This document shows positions 19,490-35,567 of a stretch of 64,000 nt of DNA, one piece after another (positions within the stretch are counted from its first letter, which is position 1; every line of letters begins with the position of its first letter). The DNA comes from Asticcacaulis currens (GTDB taxonomy: Bacteria > Pseudomonadota > Alphaproteobacteria > Caulobacterales > Caulobacteraceae). The stretch lies in assembly GCF_028550395.1 (NCBI RefSeq), contig NZ_JAQQKW010000008.1, positions 1-64,000 of the forward strand, written 5' to 3'. A program made the translations under genes and the position numbers. The notes below the pieces were generated by a model. That model was given only the letters and a program-made list of their open reading frames with translations. It ran no database searches and was not told the DNA's origin.

Positions 19490-20612
19490 ATGCGACTGGA
19501 TGTTGAGGCTTCGGCCAGGGACATCGAGCAATCCATCGGATTGCTCAGGAGGCGTCTTTGACTGGGACGTCGCTCTAAGACGTCTCGACGAACTGAATGC
19601 GCGGGTCGAAGACCCGACGCTGTGGGACAAGCCCGAAGAGGCGCAGTCCGTGATGCGCGAACGCACCAAGCTGAGCGGCGGCGTCGAGGCGGTCAACAGC
19701 CTGACCAAAGAGCTTAAGGACGCGCTCGACTATGCCGAACTGGCCGATATGGAGGGCGACGAGGAACTGCTCGAAGAAGCCCGCGCCATGCTGAAAGCCA
19801 TCAAGGACAAGGCGGCCCGCGCCGAGCTTGAGGCGCTCCTGTCCGGCGAAGCCGACGGCAACGACGCCTATGTCGAAATCAATTCCGGGGCCGGGGGCAC
19901 GGAGTCGTGCGACTGGGCCGGTATCCTTTTGCGCATGTACACGCGCTGGGCCACCCAGCACGGCATGACGGTATCCATCGAAGAAGAGACGCCCGGCGAA
20001 CAGGCGGGCATCAAGTCGGCGACCATCATGGTCAAGGGCACCAATGCCTATGGCTGGCTGAAGACCGAGGCCGGGGTGCACCGTCTGGTGCGTATCTCGC
20101 CCTTCGATTCCAATGCGCGCCGCCACACCTCGTTTGCTTCGGTGTGGGTATATCCGGTGGTCGATGACACCATCGTCATCGACATCAATCCGGCCGATGT
20201 GCGCACCGATACCTACCGCGCGTCGGGGGCGGGCGGTCAGCACGTCAACAAGACCGACTCGGCGGTGCGCCTGACGCACATCCCGACCGGTATTGCTGTG
20301 GCCTGTCAGGCCGGACGCTCGCAGCACGCCAACCGCGACGAAGCGTGGAAGATGCTGCGTGCCCGCCTGTACGAGCTGGAACTGCAAAAACGCGAGGCGG
20401 CGCAGGCGGCTCTCGAAGACCAGAAGACCGATATCGGGTGGGGTCACCAGATTCGCTCCTACGTGCTTCAGCCCTATCAGATGGTCAAGGACCTGCGTAC
20501 CGACGTCGAAACCTCGGATTCGCAAGGGGTTCTGGACGGTGATCTGGACGCCTTCATGGGGGCGTCTCTGGCCCAGCGGGTCGGCGCGACCCGCGATGCC
20601 GTCGAAGAATAA
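19490..20612 (+). CDS. prfB: Peptide chain release factor 2, programmed +1 frameshift
   Basis: Full protein needs a +1 shift: codons 19490-19558 (23 residues ending LLRRRL), then the T at 19559 is skipped and reading resumes at 19560 ([19 protein letters not shown]). The joined product, 373 residues, aligns end to end with RF2, which recognises UGA and UAA. Seen: [13 protein letters not shown] with the SPF stop-recognition tripeptide, and [18 protein letters not shown] with the GGQ peptidyl-tRNA hydrolysis motif. In the family the in-frame UGA lets RF2 limit its own synthesis: low RF2 slows termination and favours the shift. A start inside the downstream frame would lose the N-terminal helix, so the shifted reading is preferred. 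Confidence 0.95.
19547..19562 (+). promoter_or_regulatory. prfB programmed frameshift site
   Basis: AGGAGG (19547-19552), a 3-nt spacer CGT, then CTT TGA C (19556-19562). This reproduces the E. coli prfB signal: internal Shine-Dalgarno-like hexamer, 3-nt spacing, slippery CUU codon, and a UGA stop followed by C (a weak termination context). Confidence 0.95.
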
Positions 20613-20616
20613 AACC

Positions 20617-20648
20617 AAAAAGCCGGGGCACAAACCCCGGCTTTTTTT
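20617..20648 (+). terminator. prfB terminator
   Basis: AAAGCCGGGG-CACAAA-CCCCGGCTTTTTTT, a 9-10 bp GC stem with a 7-T tail, 8 nt after the prfB stop. Confidence 0.93.
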
Positions 20649-20669
20649 GTACCCATAGCCGATACGTCC

Positions 20670-21116
20670 ATGCCGCCCGACCTTCGCCGCTCACTGGATT
20701 TGATCCGCCGCCTGATGCCGCCCGAACAGCCGTGGTGGCTGATCGGCTCGGCGGCCCTGTCACTGAGCGGGCTGCCGGTCACGGTACGCGACGTGGATGT
20801 TTATGGCCCCTCAGAGGTCATCGAGGCCGCCCGGATCGCCCTGGGCGTGCCCGTGAGTCCGCCGCGCGCCGACAATCGCTTTCGCTCCCGCCCTTATTTT
20901 CAGTACCGTCCACCGGGCGGGCTGGAGATCGACTTTATGGGCGGATTGCAAGTGTTTTCAGCGGGCGACTGGCGTGAGTTGCGAATCGAAAGTGATGTGT
21001 GGATCGAAGGGGGGCGGGTGCCGACCCTGAGCGAACAGGCGGCCCTGCTGCGCCTCTTTGGACGCCCGAAGGACAGGGCGCGTCTGGCGCTGATCAGCGG
21101 CTCAGACACGCCTTGA
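20670..21116 (+). CDS. Nucleotidyltransferase-fold protein, function unknown
   Basis: 148 residues. Has the start of a DNA polymerase beta-like nucleotidyltransferase fold: IGSAALSLSGLPVTVRDVDVY near 25-45 gives the GS motif and the paired carboxylates (DVDV), and LEIDFMGGL near 86-94 would supply the third. Most like AbiEii/MNT-type or lincosamide-type nucleotidyltransferases, but no HEPN or antitoxin partner is next to it; it stands alone behind the prfB terminator, convergent with a chemoreceptor gene 12 nt away. Target unknown. Confidence 0.7.
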   Translation: MPPDLRRSLDLIRRLMPPEQPWWLIGSAALSLSGLPVTVRDVDVYGPSEVIEAARIALGVPVSPPRADNRFRSRPYFQYRPPGGLEIDFMGGLQVFSAGDWRELRIESDVWIEGGRVPTLSEQAALLRLFGRPKDRARLALISGSDTP

Positions 21117-21128
21117 GCGACCCAGGGC

Positions 21129-22673
21129 TCAGGCCCGCAGCTTTTCGAGCTGGTTGATGTTTTCGCGGACGTCGGAGGCGAAATTCTGGATCAGGGATTC
21201 CAGTTGCAGCGACTTTTGCGAGACCTCATCGACGCGGCGGGCGATCTCCTGAGAGGCGGCGTCCTGCTGCGAGACCGCGCCCGCGATTTCCGAACCGATG
21301 GACTCGGTGGTCTGGGTCACGTGTGTCACCTCGTTCATCGAGGCAGAGGCTTTTTCGGCCGCCGTCTGGATGGTGGCGATATGGGACTGGATCTGCTTGG
21401 TGGCATTGGCCGATTGCGTCGCCAGTTGCTTGACCTCGGTCGCCACGACGGCGAACCCCTTGCCCGCTTCGCCCGCGCGCGCCGCCTCTATGGTGGCATT
21501 GAGGGCCAGCAGATTGGTCTGCGACGCGATGCCGTTGATCAGGGTCACCACTTCGGAAATCTGGGCGATAGAAGCCTGTAGCTCTGAAAAGACCTTTGAG
21601 GTTTCGCCGACATTGGCCGACGCCTGTGCCGTGGCTTCGGAAGAGCGGCGCACACGGCTGGCGATTTCACGGATTGACAGAGCCAGTTCGTCAGTCGCCC
21701 CGGCAATGGCGGCGATTTCGCCGGAGGACTGGGTGGCGACGGCGGTCGAGTCGGTGACCATGCCTTCGACCAGTTGCGTAATGCGGTGATGAATGCGGCC
21801 TTCTTCCACGCGGCTGAGCTCGGCCAGTTTCTGTTCGTGCACGTCGATCAGCGAGCCGCAGGCACGCAGCGGGGTGCCGGAACGGTCGCGCAGCACGCCG
21901 CCCACCGCCCGGAACCATTTGTAGCTGCCGTCAGCGATCTTGAGACGGTAGGTCACATCATAGCTCAGCTTGCCCGTGCGATCATTGAGGCAGGCGGAAA
22001 AGGCATCGAAGGTCGGCTGGGCGTCTTCGGGATGCAGGCGGTCGGCCCAGGAGGATACCACGTCCGGAAATCCCTTATAGTCGTGCGGGGCAAAACCCAT
22101 CACACGCCGCAGTTCGGGGGACCAGCGCCAGCGGCTTTGGGCGTGCATCGGATCGGCATTGTGGATGATGGCGTCCCACAGACCGACGCCTGCAAAGCTG
22201 TCCAGCAGCTCAAAGCGGGTGACCGCGTCGCGTTCCTCGTGGATGTCGATCAATGCCCCGCAGGCGCGAACGGCTGTACCCTGCGTATTGCGCACCACGC
22301 CGCCGATGGCGCGGAACCAGCGATAGGCCCCGTCGCGCCTCTTCAGACGATATTGCACGTCGTATTTCGTCTGCCCCGAGCGGTCCGCCAGACAGGCACC
22401 AAAGGCGTCAAAGGTCGCCTGCGCGTCTTCAGGGTGCAGGCGGTCCGACCACGAATGGACCTCTTCGGGGAAGCCCGCCACATCGCCGGGCTGAAAGCCC
22501 AGCAGACGGCGGAACTCTTCCGACCAGCGCCACTGGCTTTCGCGGTGCATCGGGTCGCCATTATGCAGCACCGCGTCCCACAGGCCGACTCCGGCGTGAC
22601 GGCTCAAAACCGACCACAGCTCCTTGAACGACTGGCTTTCCGTATCGGTCTTCGCGTTGGAAAATAAGCCCAT
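21129..22673 (-). CDS. Soluble methyl-accepting chemotaxis protein with tandem PAS domains
   Basis: 514 residues, no membrane segment and no signal peptide, so cytoplasmic. Two PAS_3-type domains in tandem (about 15-140 and 140-260) are near copies: [20 protein letters not shown] against [20 protein letters not shown], and [14 protein letters not shown] against [14 protein letters not shown]. The C-terminal half is the MCP coiled coil with its hairpin tip [19 protein letters not shown]. Ligand unknown; PAS domains of this kind often bind haem or flavin, but no diagnostic residue is certain. No cheA/cheW nearby. Start has GGGAGG upstream. Confidence 0.9.
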   Translation of the reverse strand: MGLFSNAKTDTESQSFKELWSVLSRHAGVGLWDAVLHNGDPMHRESQWRWSEEFRRLLGFQPGDVAGFPEEVHSWSDRLHPEDAQATFDAFGACLADRSGQTKYDVQYRLKRRDGAYRWFRAIGGVVRNTQGTAVRACGALIDIHEERDAVTRFELLDSFAGVGLWDAIIHNADPMHAQSRWRWSPELRRVMGFAPHDYKGFPDVVSSWADRLHPEDAQPTFDAFSACLNDRTGKLSYDVTYRLKIADGSYKWFRAVGGVLRDRSGTPLRACGSLIDVHEQKLAELSRVEEGRIHHRITQLVEGMVTDSTAVATQSSGEIAAIAGATDELALSIREIASRVRRSSEATAQASANVGETSKVFSELQASIAQISEVVTLINGIASQTNLLALNATIEAARAGEAGKGFAVVATEVKQLATQSANATKQIQSHIATIQTAAEKASASMNEVTHVTQTTESIGSEIAGAVSQQDAASQEIARRVDEVSQKSLQLESLIQNFASDVRENINQLEKLRA

Positions 22674-22924
22674 CTCTTAATGCCTCCCTGCTGAACTGTA
22701 TCGGGCCGTCGGTTTCGCGGCGCACTTATAGTGATGTTATTCCTCGGCCGGTCTTTCGGTTTGGTTAATGAGACATGGAGTAAGCGCATGTTTTTAAATA
22801 CCTATTTATGTTTGCGTCGCGGTGCCATGCAACCTTTCCGGTACGGCTTTTGAGGGTGGCGTGATGATCGCCCACTTGTCATTTCTCGTGCGCCCTGCCT
22901 TACTGAGGGGCAATGGAGGCGGCG

Positions 22925-24157
22925 ATGTGGGAATGGATCGGTGTGCTGTGCTGTCTGGCTGGACCGGCCATGGCGGCGGACTATTACGTCAATGGGACGA
23001 CCGGTAACGACGCCCAGCCGGGTACTCAGGCGCAACCGTGGCGCAGCCTCAGCCGCGTCCATGCCCAGACGCTTGAACCCGGTGACCGTATTCTGCTGGC
23101 GCGTGGCACGGCCTTTGTCGGGCATCTGACCATTGCCCAGTCCGGCACCGAGGCCAAACCCATCGTGGTCAGCGCCTATGGCGAGGGGCCCGCGCCGAAG
23201 CTGATGAACCCGCGCTTCGGACTGGAATTCGGGCGGGTTGTGTCGGTGTACGGCAGCTATGTGACCGTCGAAAACCTCTACCTCTATGACGGGGCCACCC
23301 CGCCGCCGGATGAGCCGCCCTTGCCGTGGAAGGAAAGCCATCAGCACAAACTGGTGACCGAAATGGCCGGTATCTATACCGATGCCACCACCCACCACGT
23401 CACCCTGCAAAACAATGAATTCAACAACATGCCGGTGGGTGTTCGCGTGCGTGGCGCGAACTCACTTGTAAAAGGCAATTATTTTCACGACGCCTCGCGC
23501 ATCACCGAATACTGGGGCGCGATGGCCATTGTCATCGTCGGGCCGCACAATGAGGTGGCGCACAACCGCATTGAAAACTACGGCTTCTATGGCGGGTCCT
23601 ATGTCAATGACGGAGCGGCGGTCGAACTGGACGGCGAGGACCGTTTCTTCGACGCGCACCACACCTTTGTGCACCACAATCTGTCGCGCAATACCAAGGG
23701 TGGCTTTCTGGAAATCGCCGGCAATACGCACGACGTGACCATCGCCAAAAATATCAGCGACGATGTCGATAAGTTCGTCGGGACCAATGGCATCCGTAAC
23801 CTGAAGATCGACGGCAACATCATCATCCGTACACGGATTCCGGACATTACGGACAAGGACTTCTGGTCGCTGCGCGCGATCTTCTGGTCGATCTGCTGGA
23901 ACGGCTGCGCCGGCGACCGCGACGCCGGGGTGAGCATTACCCGCAATATCTTCTATCTGACGGCCCCGCATCGCATCTACCTGGGGCCGGACAATCCACA
24001 CGGCTTTATGTCGGCCACGCACAGCGCCAATCTCTACTGGTCGCCGGACGGGGACGCCGCCGCCATGCTGGGTAAGCCACTGGGGGCTGAGGAGGCCATT
24101 GCCGATCCGGGGTTTAAAGACCTGCTCAACGGAGATTACGGGCGGCAAACGCAATGA
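22925..24157 (+). CDS. Secreted right-handed beta-helix protein (pectate lyase-like fold)
   Basis: 410 residues. Start set at ATG 22925, preceded by GGAGG with 5-nt spacing that overlaps an earlier in-frame ATG (22913). Short signal peptide (WEWIGVLCCLAGPAMA, cut before ADYYVNG). The opening DYYVNGTTGNDAQPGT..PWRSL is the usual start of parallel beta-helix polysaccharide-active or adhesion proteins, and later segments repeat the N-x-I/V-x-x-N ladder (VTLQNNEFNNMPVGVRVRGA, SLVKGNYFHDA, HNRIENYGFYGG). Many HH and DG pairs may bind substrate or metal. Catalysis cannot be assigned; could be a lyase or a binding protein. Its stop overlaps the next ATG. Confidence 0.82.
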   Translation: MWEWIGVLCCLAGPAMAADYYVNGTTGNDAQPGTQAQPWRSLSRVHAQTLEPGDRILLARGTAFVGHLTIAQSGTEAKPIVVSAYGEGPAPKLMNPRFGLEFGRVVSVYGSYVTVENLYLYDGATPPPDEPPLPWKESHQHKLVTEMAGIYTDATTHHVTLQNNEFNNMPVGVRVRGANSLVKGNYFHDASRITEYWGAMAIVIVGPHNEVAHNRIENYGFYGGSYVNDGAAVELDGEDRFFDAHHTFVHHNLSRNTKGGFLEIAGNTHDVTIAKNISDDVDKFVGTNGIRNLKIDGNIIIRTRIPDITDKDFWSLRAIFWSICWNGCAGDRDAGVSITRNIFYLTAPHRIYLGPDNPHGFMSATHSANLYWSPDGDAAAMLGKPLGAEEAIADPGFKDLLNGDYGRQTQ

Positions 24158-24660
24158 AACCTCCTGATCCCGAAACACAACACGTCGAGCGCAATAGTGA
24201 GCGCGCCCGTTCGCTCTTCCTTCAATTGGCTGATAAGTATGCTTTAAAGTTGGAGTGGGATGAGACGTCTCCGGTTGAACTCGCGGCGACGCTGCCCCAA
24301 CAGCCTGGCCTTGATTGGTCATTATGGCTGTGTTTGCAGAATAATGACGAGCTTTGGATTTCGGGCGGCTTTTTTACATTTTCGTGGTTTCCTGTGGAGG
24401 ATGCCAAAGTAGAGGCTGAGTTTGCTGAGGCTCTGGACGGTATTCTGTCAGGAAGATTCCAACTCAGGTGTGTTTACGGATCACTAGGTCAATCACCGTG
24501 CCGAGTGGAACTTGAAACGGGCGCTTTCGATAAGGGGCCTTCGCTGGCTTCATACGGGTTTGGGCCGATATTTTTCAGATTCGGTGGTGCCGAGGTGATC
24601 CTGCGCAATGGTCATCCGACGATTAAAACTGGCCGCGCGGTGAAGCTGCCCTTGCCGTGA
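24154..24660 (+). CDS. Hypothetical protein, AT-richer than neighbours
   Basis: 168 residues; no family recognised. No signal peptide or membrane segment. Features: an N-terminal charged helix (RARSLFLQLADKYALKLEWDE), a W/F-rich core (LDWSLWLCLQNNDELWISGG, FFTFSWFPVEDAKVEAEF) and a C-terminal GFGPIFFRFGGAEVILRNG. ATG overlaps the stop of the beta-helix gene (ATGA), implying translational coupling. Base and codon use are visibly lower in GC (TTG, TTA, TAT, AAA) than the surrounding genes, suggesting acquisition. Could be an immunity- or accessory-type partner of the beta-helix protein; not shown. Confidence 0.72.
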   Translation: MKPPDPETQHVERNSERARSLFLQLADKYALKLEWDETSPVELAATLPQQPGLDWSLWLCLQNNDELWISGGFFTFSWFPVEDAKVEAEFAEALDGILSGRFQLRCVYGSLGQSPCRVELETGAFDKGPSLASYGFGPIFFRFGGAEVILRNGHPTIKTGRAVKLPLP

Positions 24661-24969
24661 TGTGTGCCTGACTATCGAAGCGAGGATCACAAAAAAATAA
24701 TCCCCCACACCCCCTCGACAAGTGGGGACAGTTGCGCTATCGCATCCTCCCTTTAAGGCGTATTGCGTCCTTAAACCTGCCCGAATGCCGGTCTTCTGCT
24801 CTTTCCACCGGCGATGGGGCCTGACTTTCTGTTTTGGAAAGTTATTGAAAAACAGCGTCTTTGACCGAAAGCGGTCATAAAAGAGCGGGCGCATCCAACT
24901 GTTTCTCAATGCCCCATCCGGGGTTTCTCGACACATTCACTGCGTCTCAAACGCTTTACAGGAACAACG
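24661..24969 (+). promoter_or_regulatory. rpoB upstream region
   Basis: 309 nt with no gene. Near its left end a C-rich fragment (CCCCCACACCCCCTC..GTGGGG, 24703-24727) may be a terminator or a scrap of the dispersed repeat. Further right are an inverted repeat GCCGGT/ACCGGC (24787-24813) and a small CCCC-ATCC-GGGG hairpin followed by TTTCTC (24911-24928). The rpoB promoter should be here because rplL is not upstream, but no pair of boxes is convincing. Confidence 0.45.
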
Positions 24970-29043
<4,074 letters not shown>

Positions 29044-29061
29044 TCCTGACCTCCGCCTATG

Positions 29062-29122
29062 CTCCTCCCCTGCGTAGCGGGGGAGGGGGACCACGAAGTG
29101 GTGGAGGGGGCCTGCCCCCGCA
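29062..29122. repeat. Dispersed extragenic repeat, copy C, between rpoB and rpoC
   Basis: CTCCTCCCC-TGCGTAGC-GGGGGAGG, then GGGACCACGAAGTGGTGGAGGGGGCC and CCTGCCCCCGC. It keeps the same order as the half-unit in copies A and B: CTCCCC hairpin, GGGGGACC, small hairpin, GGTGG(A/T)GGGGGC. Occupies most of the 121-nt rpoB-rpoC gap. Confidence 0.75.
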
Positions 29123-29164
29123 TCGCTGCCCACTAAGTTCTAATGACGGAAAGCTGGAATTCAT

Positions 29165-33349
<4,185 letters not shown>

Positions 33350-33394
33350 GCATGAAAGAAAGGCGAGGGGTCTCGACCCCTCGACCCCCCAAAC

Positions 33395-33432
33395 AAAAAA
33401 GCCTCCGGGGTTCGCTCCGGAGGCTTTTTTCG
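33395..33432 (+). terminator. rpoBC terminator
   Basis: AAAAAAGCCTCCGG / CCGGAGGCTTTTTT, a 14-bp symmetrical stem with a T6 tail, bidirectional in form. Just before it is a second hairpin GAGGGGTC-GACCCCTC (33364-33381). Confidence 0.95.
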
Positions 33433-33436
33433 GTCC

Positions 33437-33470
33437 TTGACGGTATGTCACCCATGGGTTACATGTAACC
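33437..33470 (+). promoter_or_regulatory. Candidate promoter with palindromic operator
   Basis: TTGACG (33437-33442) and, 16-17 nt on, a weak -10 (TTACAT, 33459-33464) that lies inside a perfect 14-bp palindrome GGTTACATGTAACC (33457-33470). ATGGGTTA is repeated on both sides (33454 and 33472). The distance puts the transcript start at or next to the ATG at 33472, so the mRNA may be leaderless. The palindrome is the obvious site for autorepression by the XRE protein at 33952. Confidence 0.6.
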
Positions 33471-33471
33471 T

Positions 33472-33945
33472 ATGGGTTATATTTCTAAGGCGACCGACGT
33501 GGATAACGAAAAGCGGATTGAGCAGGCCGAAAGACAGAGACTCTGGCGACGTTTGTTGCTGGCCATTAATGGTGTTGCCTATTTTGCGTGGATCGGTTCG
33601 CAAGGTTTAAACCAGACCGGCCTCCTCGGCTGGTCCCCGCAAGAGTGGAGCCTCATCCAGACACTCAGCTGGCCGATCTGGGCGATAAGTCTGGGGGGCG
33701 TGTTCGTGCAGATGGCGTGGTTGCGACGCAACCGACAGGTGACGCGACTGATCGATGATGAGCGCACCGCCCATGTCACAAGATACGCCTATCAAGGGGG
33801 ATATTGGGGGTTGTTACTGGCGGTCGCCGCCGTCTATGCGGCGACCTTCTTTACTCAGGTGGATGCCCGCGTCGTCCTGCCGCTACTGTTGGCAACGGGG
33901 GTCACGCTCAATTCGTTTATCTATGCCTGGCTTTACCGGGGATAG
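33472..33945 (+). CDS. Four-helix membrane protein of XRE-linked operon
   Basis: 157 residues; no family name assigned. A charged N-terminus (DNEKRIEQAERQRLWRR) precedes about four membrane helices (near 28-47, 62-86, 107-127, 133-155). Two start choices: ATG 33472, which fits a leaderless transcript from the promoter just upstream, or GTG 33499 (AAGG 8 nt before it). First of three genes: six nt before the XRE regulator, which in turn overlaps a 53-residue membrane peptide. The charged helix next to the first membrane segment resembles that of the third gene (both have a KR..EQAE / KRFEKAEQRR pattern). Confidence 0.72.
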   Translation: MGYISKATDVDNEKRIEQAERQRLWRRLLLAINGVAYFAWIGSQGLNQTGLLGWSPQEWSLIQTLSWPIWAISLGGVFVQMAWLRRNRQVTRLIDDERTAHVTRYAYQGGYWGLLLAVAAVYAATFFTQVDARVVLPLLLATGVTLNSFIYAWLYRG

Positions 33946-33951
33946 GGCCCA

Positions 33952-34170
33952 ATGCACGAAGTGAGGCTTAAAAACCGGCTGAAAGATATCCGTTCAGCCC
34001 GCAATCTGACGCAGGCCGATCTGGCCGTGATGGCCGGTGTATCGCGCAAGACAATCAATACCATTGAAAACGAGGTCTTCGTGCCTTCGACCCTGTTGGC
34101 GCTCAAACTGGCCGAGGTGCTCGATTGTCGTGTTGAAGACATATTCTATCTGGAAGGAGGCTCCCGATGA
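33952..34170 (+). CDS. XRE (Cro/CI) family helix-turn-helix regulator
   Basis: 72 residues, essentially a single HTH domain: NRLKDIRSARNLTQADLAVM and AGVSRKTINTIENEVFVPST, the latter holding the recognition helix, then LALKLAEVLDCRVEDIFYLE. This compact type usually represses its own operon. It is flanked and coupled to two membrane-protein genes (6 nt after the first, ATGA overlap with the next), and a palindrome overlaps the presumed promoter of the operon. Confidence 0.9.
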   Translation: MHEVRLKNRLKDIRSARNLTQADLAVMAGVSRKTINTIENEVFVPSTLLALKLAEVLDCRVEDIFYLEGGSR

Positions 34171-34328
34171 ACTGGATGCAGGCCGATAAACAGTATCGGA
34201 AAAAGCGTTTTGAGAAGGCTGAGCAGCGCCGCAAGGCCATGATGCAGGTGGCTGTCCAGATTGCGCTATGGAGCGGTACTTTAGGGGGTATGGCCTGGCT
34301 GGCCAGTCTTGCCTTCCTTGTGCGGTGA
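34167..34328 (+). CDS. 53-residue membrane peptide of XRE-linked operon
   Basis: Too short for routine calling, but supported by ATGA overlap with the XRE stop, a GGAGG-like site in the XRE tail (GAAGGAGGCTCCCG), and a sensible product: a strongly basic/charged amphipathic first half (QYRKKRFEKAEQRRKAMMQ) and a hydrophobic second half (about 27-52, VAVQIALWSGTLGGMAWLAS) able to span the membrane. Function unknown. Confidence 0.7.
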   Translation: MNWMQADKQYRKKRFEKAEQRRKAMMQVAVQIALWSGTLGGMAWLASLAFLVR

Positions 34329-34364
34329 TGACGACGCCTGTCCGCCGTCCTACTTCTATAAGAA

Positions 34365-35567
34365 TCATTCGGCGTGAAGGCGGGCAGACGGCTTCAACTG
34401 TCGGTAAAGCCACGGCTCAACAAGCGACACGACAACCATAACGGCGGCGCTGGCAAAGGCCAGACCCAGCGCGTTCAGCGCCAAGGCTCCGTAACAGGCG
34501 CAACCGCCTGTAGCGATGAGCATAACGATCCCTAGCACATGTAAGGGGGCCCACTGACCGCTCGTAACGCGGATAAACAGCAGGTTACCAAGGAGGTAGA
34601 GGGCGGGGCCGCCAAGGATCGACGTCATATTGACAACCCCGGCCGCTTCATGCGGATGCAGAAGAACGTGCTCGTCACCGACGGCCGTCAGTATAATCCC
34701 CGCAACCAATAACAGATGGACATAGGTATAGGCGACCTGCGCCAGTTCGCCGGGCAACTCCGCCGTGGCGATCTTATGGCTGGCCTTACTGGCCGTGATG
34801 CCAAAATAGAGCCACCACATAGCGATACAGGTGATAAAGGATTGCAGGAAGGCGAGGGTGGTATCAATGGACAGGGCTTCCTTTGCAAAGCTGGCCCCCA
34901 TGACGAGGATCGACTCGCCGAGGGCGATGATAACAAATAAGCCGCAGCGTTCGGCCAGATGTTCGCCATCGACGTCCCAGGTTTCAAATGACGACTTGCC
35001 AATACCCGGCACCCAGTAAAAGGCGCGCGGCCCGATATATTCGATCAGAAGAGCTATCGCCCACAGACCCAGCCGGGCGTCGCCGTGACTGAATGCGCCC
35101 CCTATCCAGAAGGCACCCGACACCACGAACCACGTCGTAATGCGAATAAAATTCAGATGGTTTTCATGACTATGGGCGCGCACATTGATAGCCATGAACA
35201 GCGACCGCCCCACCTGCATGGCCACGTAGCAGCCGGCGAAGATCAGTCCGTGGGTCGGGCTGGAAAAGGCCTGCGGCAGAGAGGTTGTCAGTCCAAGCCC
35301 GACCAGCATCAGAACGAACAGCATGACCCGAACCGGCCCGCTTTCGGGATTCATCCAGTTGGTCACCCACGAGGTATAGATCCATACCCACCATACGGCG
35401 AGCAGCAGAAACCCCGTTTCCAGCGCGCCTCTTGGGGTGAAATGAGCCAGAAGCGAATGCGATAACTGCGTGATAGCGAACACAAAAACCAGATCGAAGA
35501 ACAGCTCGATAAAGCTGACCCGGCCTGAATGAGCGGCGTTGCGATCGCGAAACAGGAGTGATGTCAT
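34365..35567 (-). CDS. LtrA family membrane protein (low temperature requirement)
   Basis: 400 residues from ATG 35567, which overlaps the stop of the upstream flavoprotein gene (ATGA). Polytopic, about 10-11 membrane segments. Family signature FIELFFDLVFVFAITQLSH near 19-37, WVWIYTSWVTNWMNPES near 60-76, and the conserved HLAERCGLFVIIALGESILV near 195-214. The LtrA family is named from a Listeria growth phenotype; its biochemical role is not known. Convergent with the XRE-linked operon. Confidence 0.88.
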   Translation of the reverse strand: MTSLLFRDRNAAHSGRVSFIELFFDLVFVFAITQLSHSLLAHFTPRGALETGFLLLAVWWVWIYTSWVTNWMNPESGPVRVMLFVLMLVGLGLTTSLPQAFSSPTHGLIFAGCYVAMQVGRSLFMAINVRAHSHENHLNFIRITTWFVVSGAFWIGGAFSHGDARLGLWAIALLIEYIGPRAFYWVPGIGKSSFETWDVDGEHLAERCGLFVIIALGESILVMGASFAKEALSIDTTLAFLQSFITCIAMWWLYFGITASKASHKIATAELPGELAQVAYTYVHLLLVAGIILTAVGDEHVLLHPHEAAGVVNMTSILGGPALYLLGNLLFIRVTSGQWAPLHVLGIVMLIATGGCACYGALALNALGLAFASAAVMVVVSLVEPWLYRQLKPSARLHAE

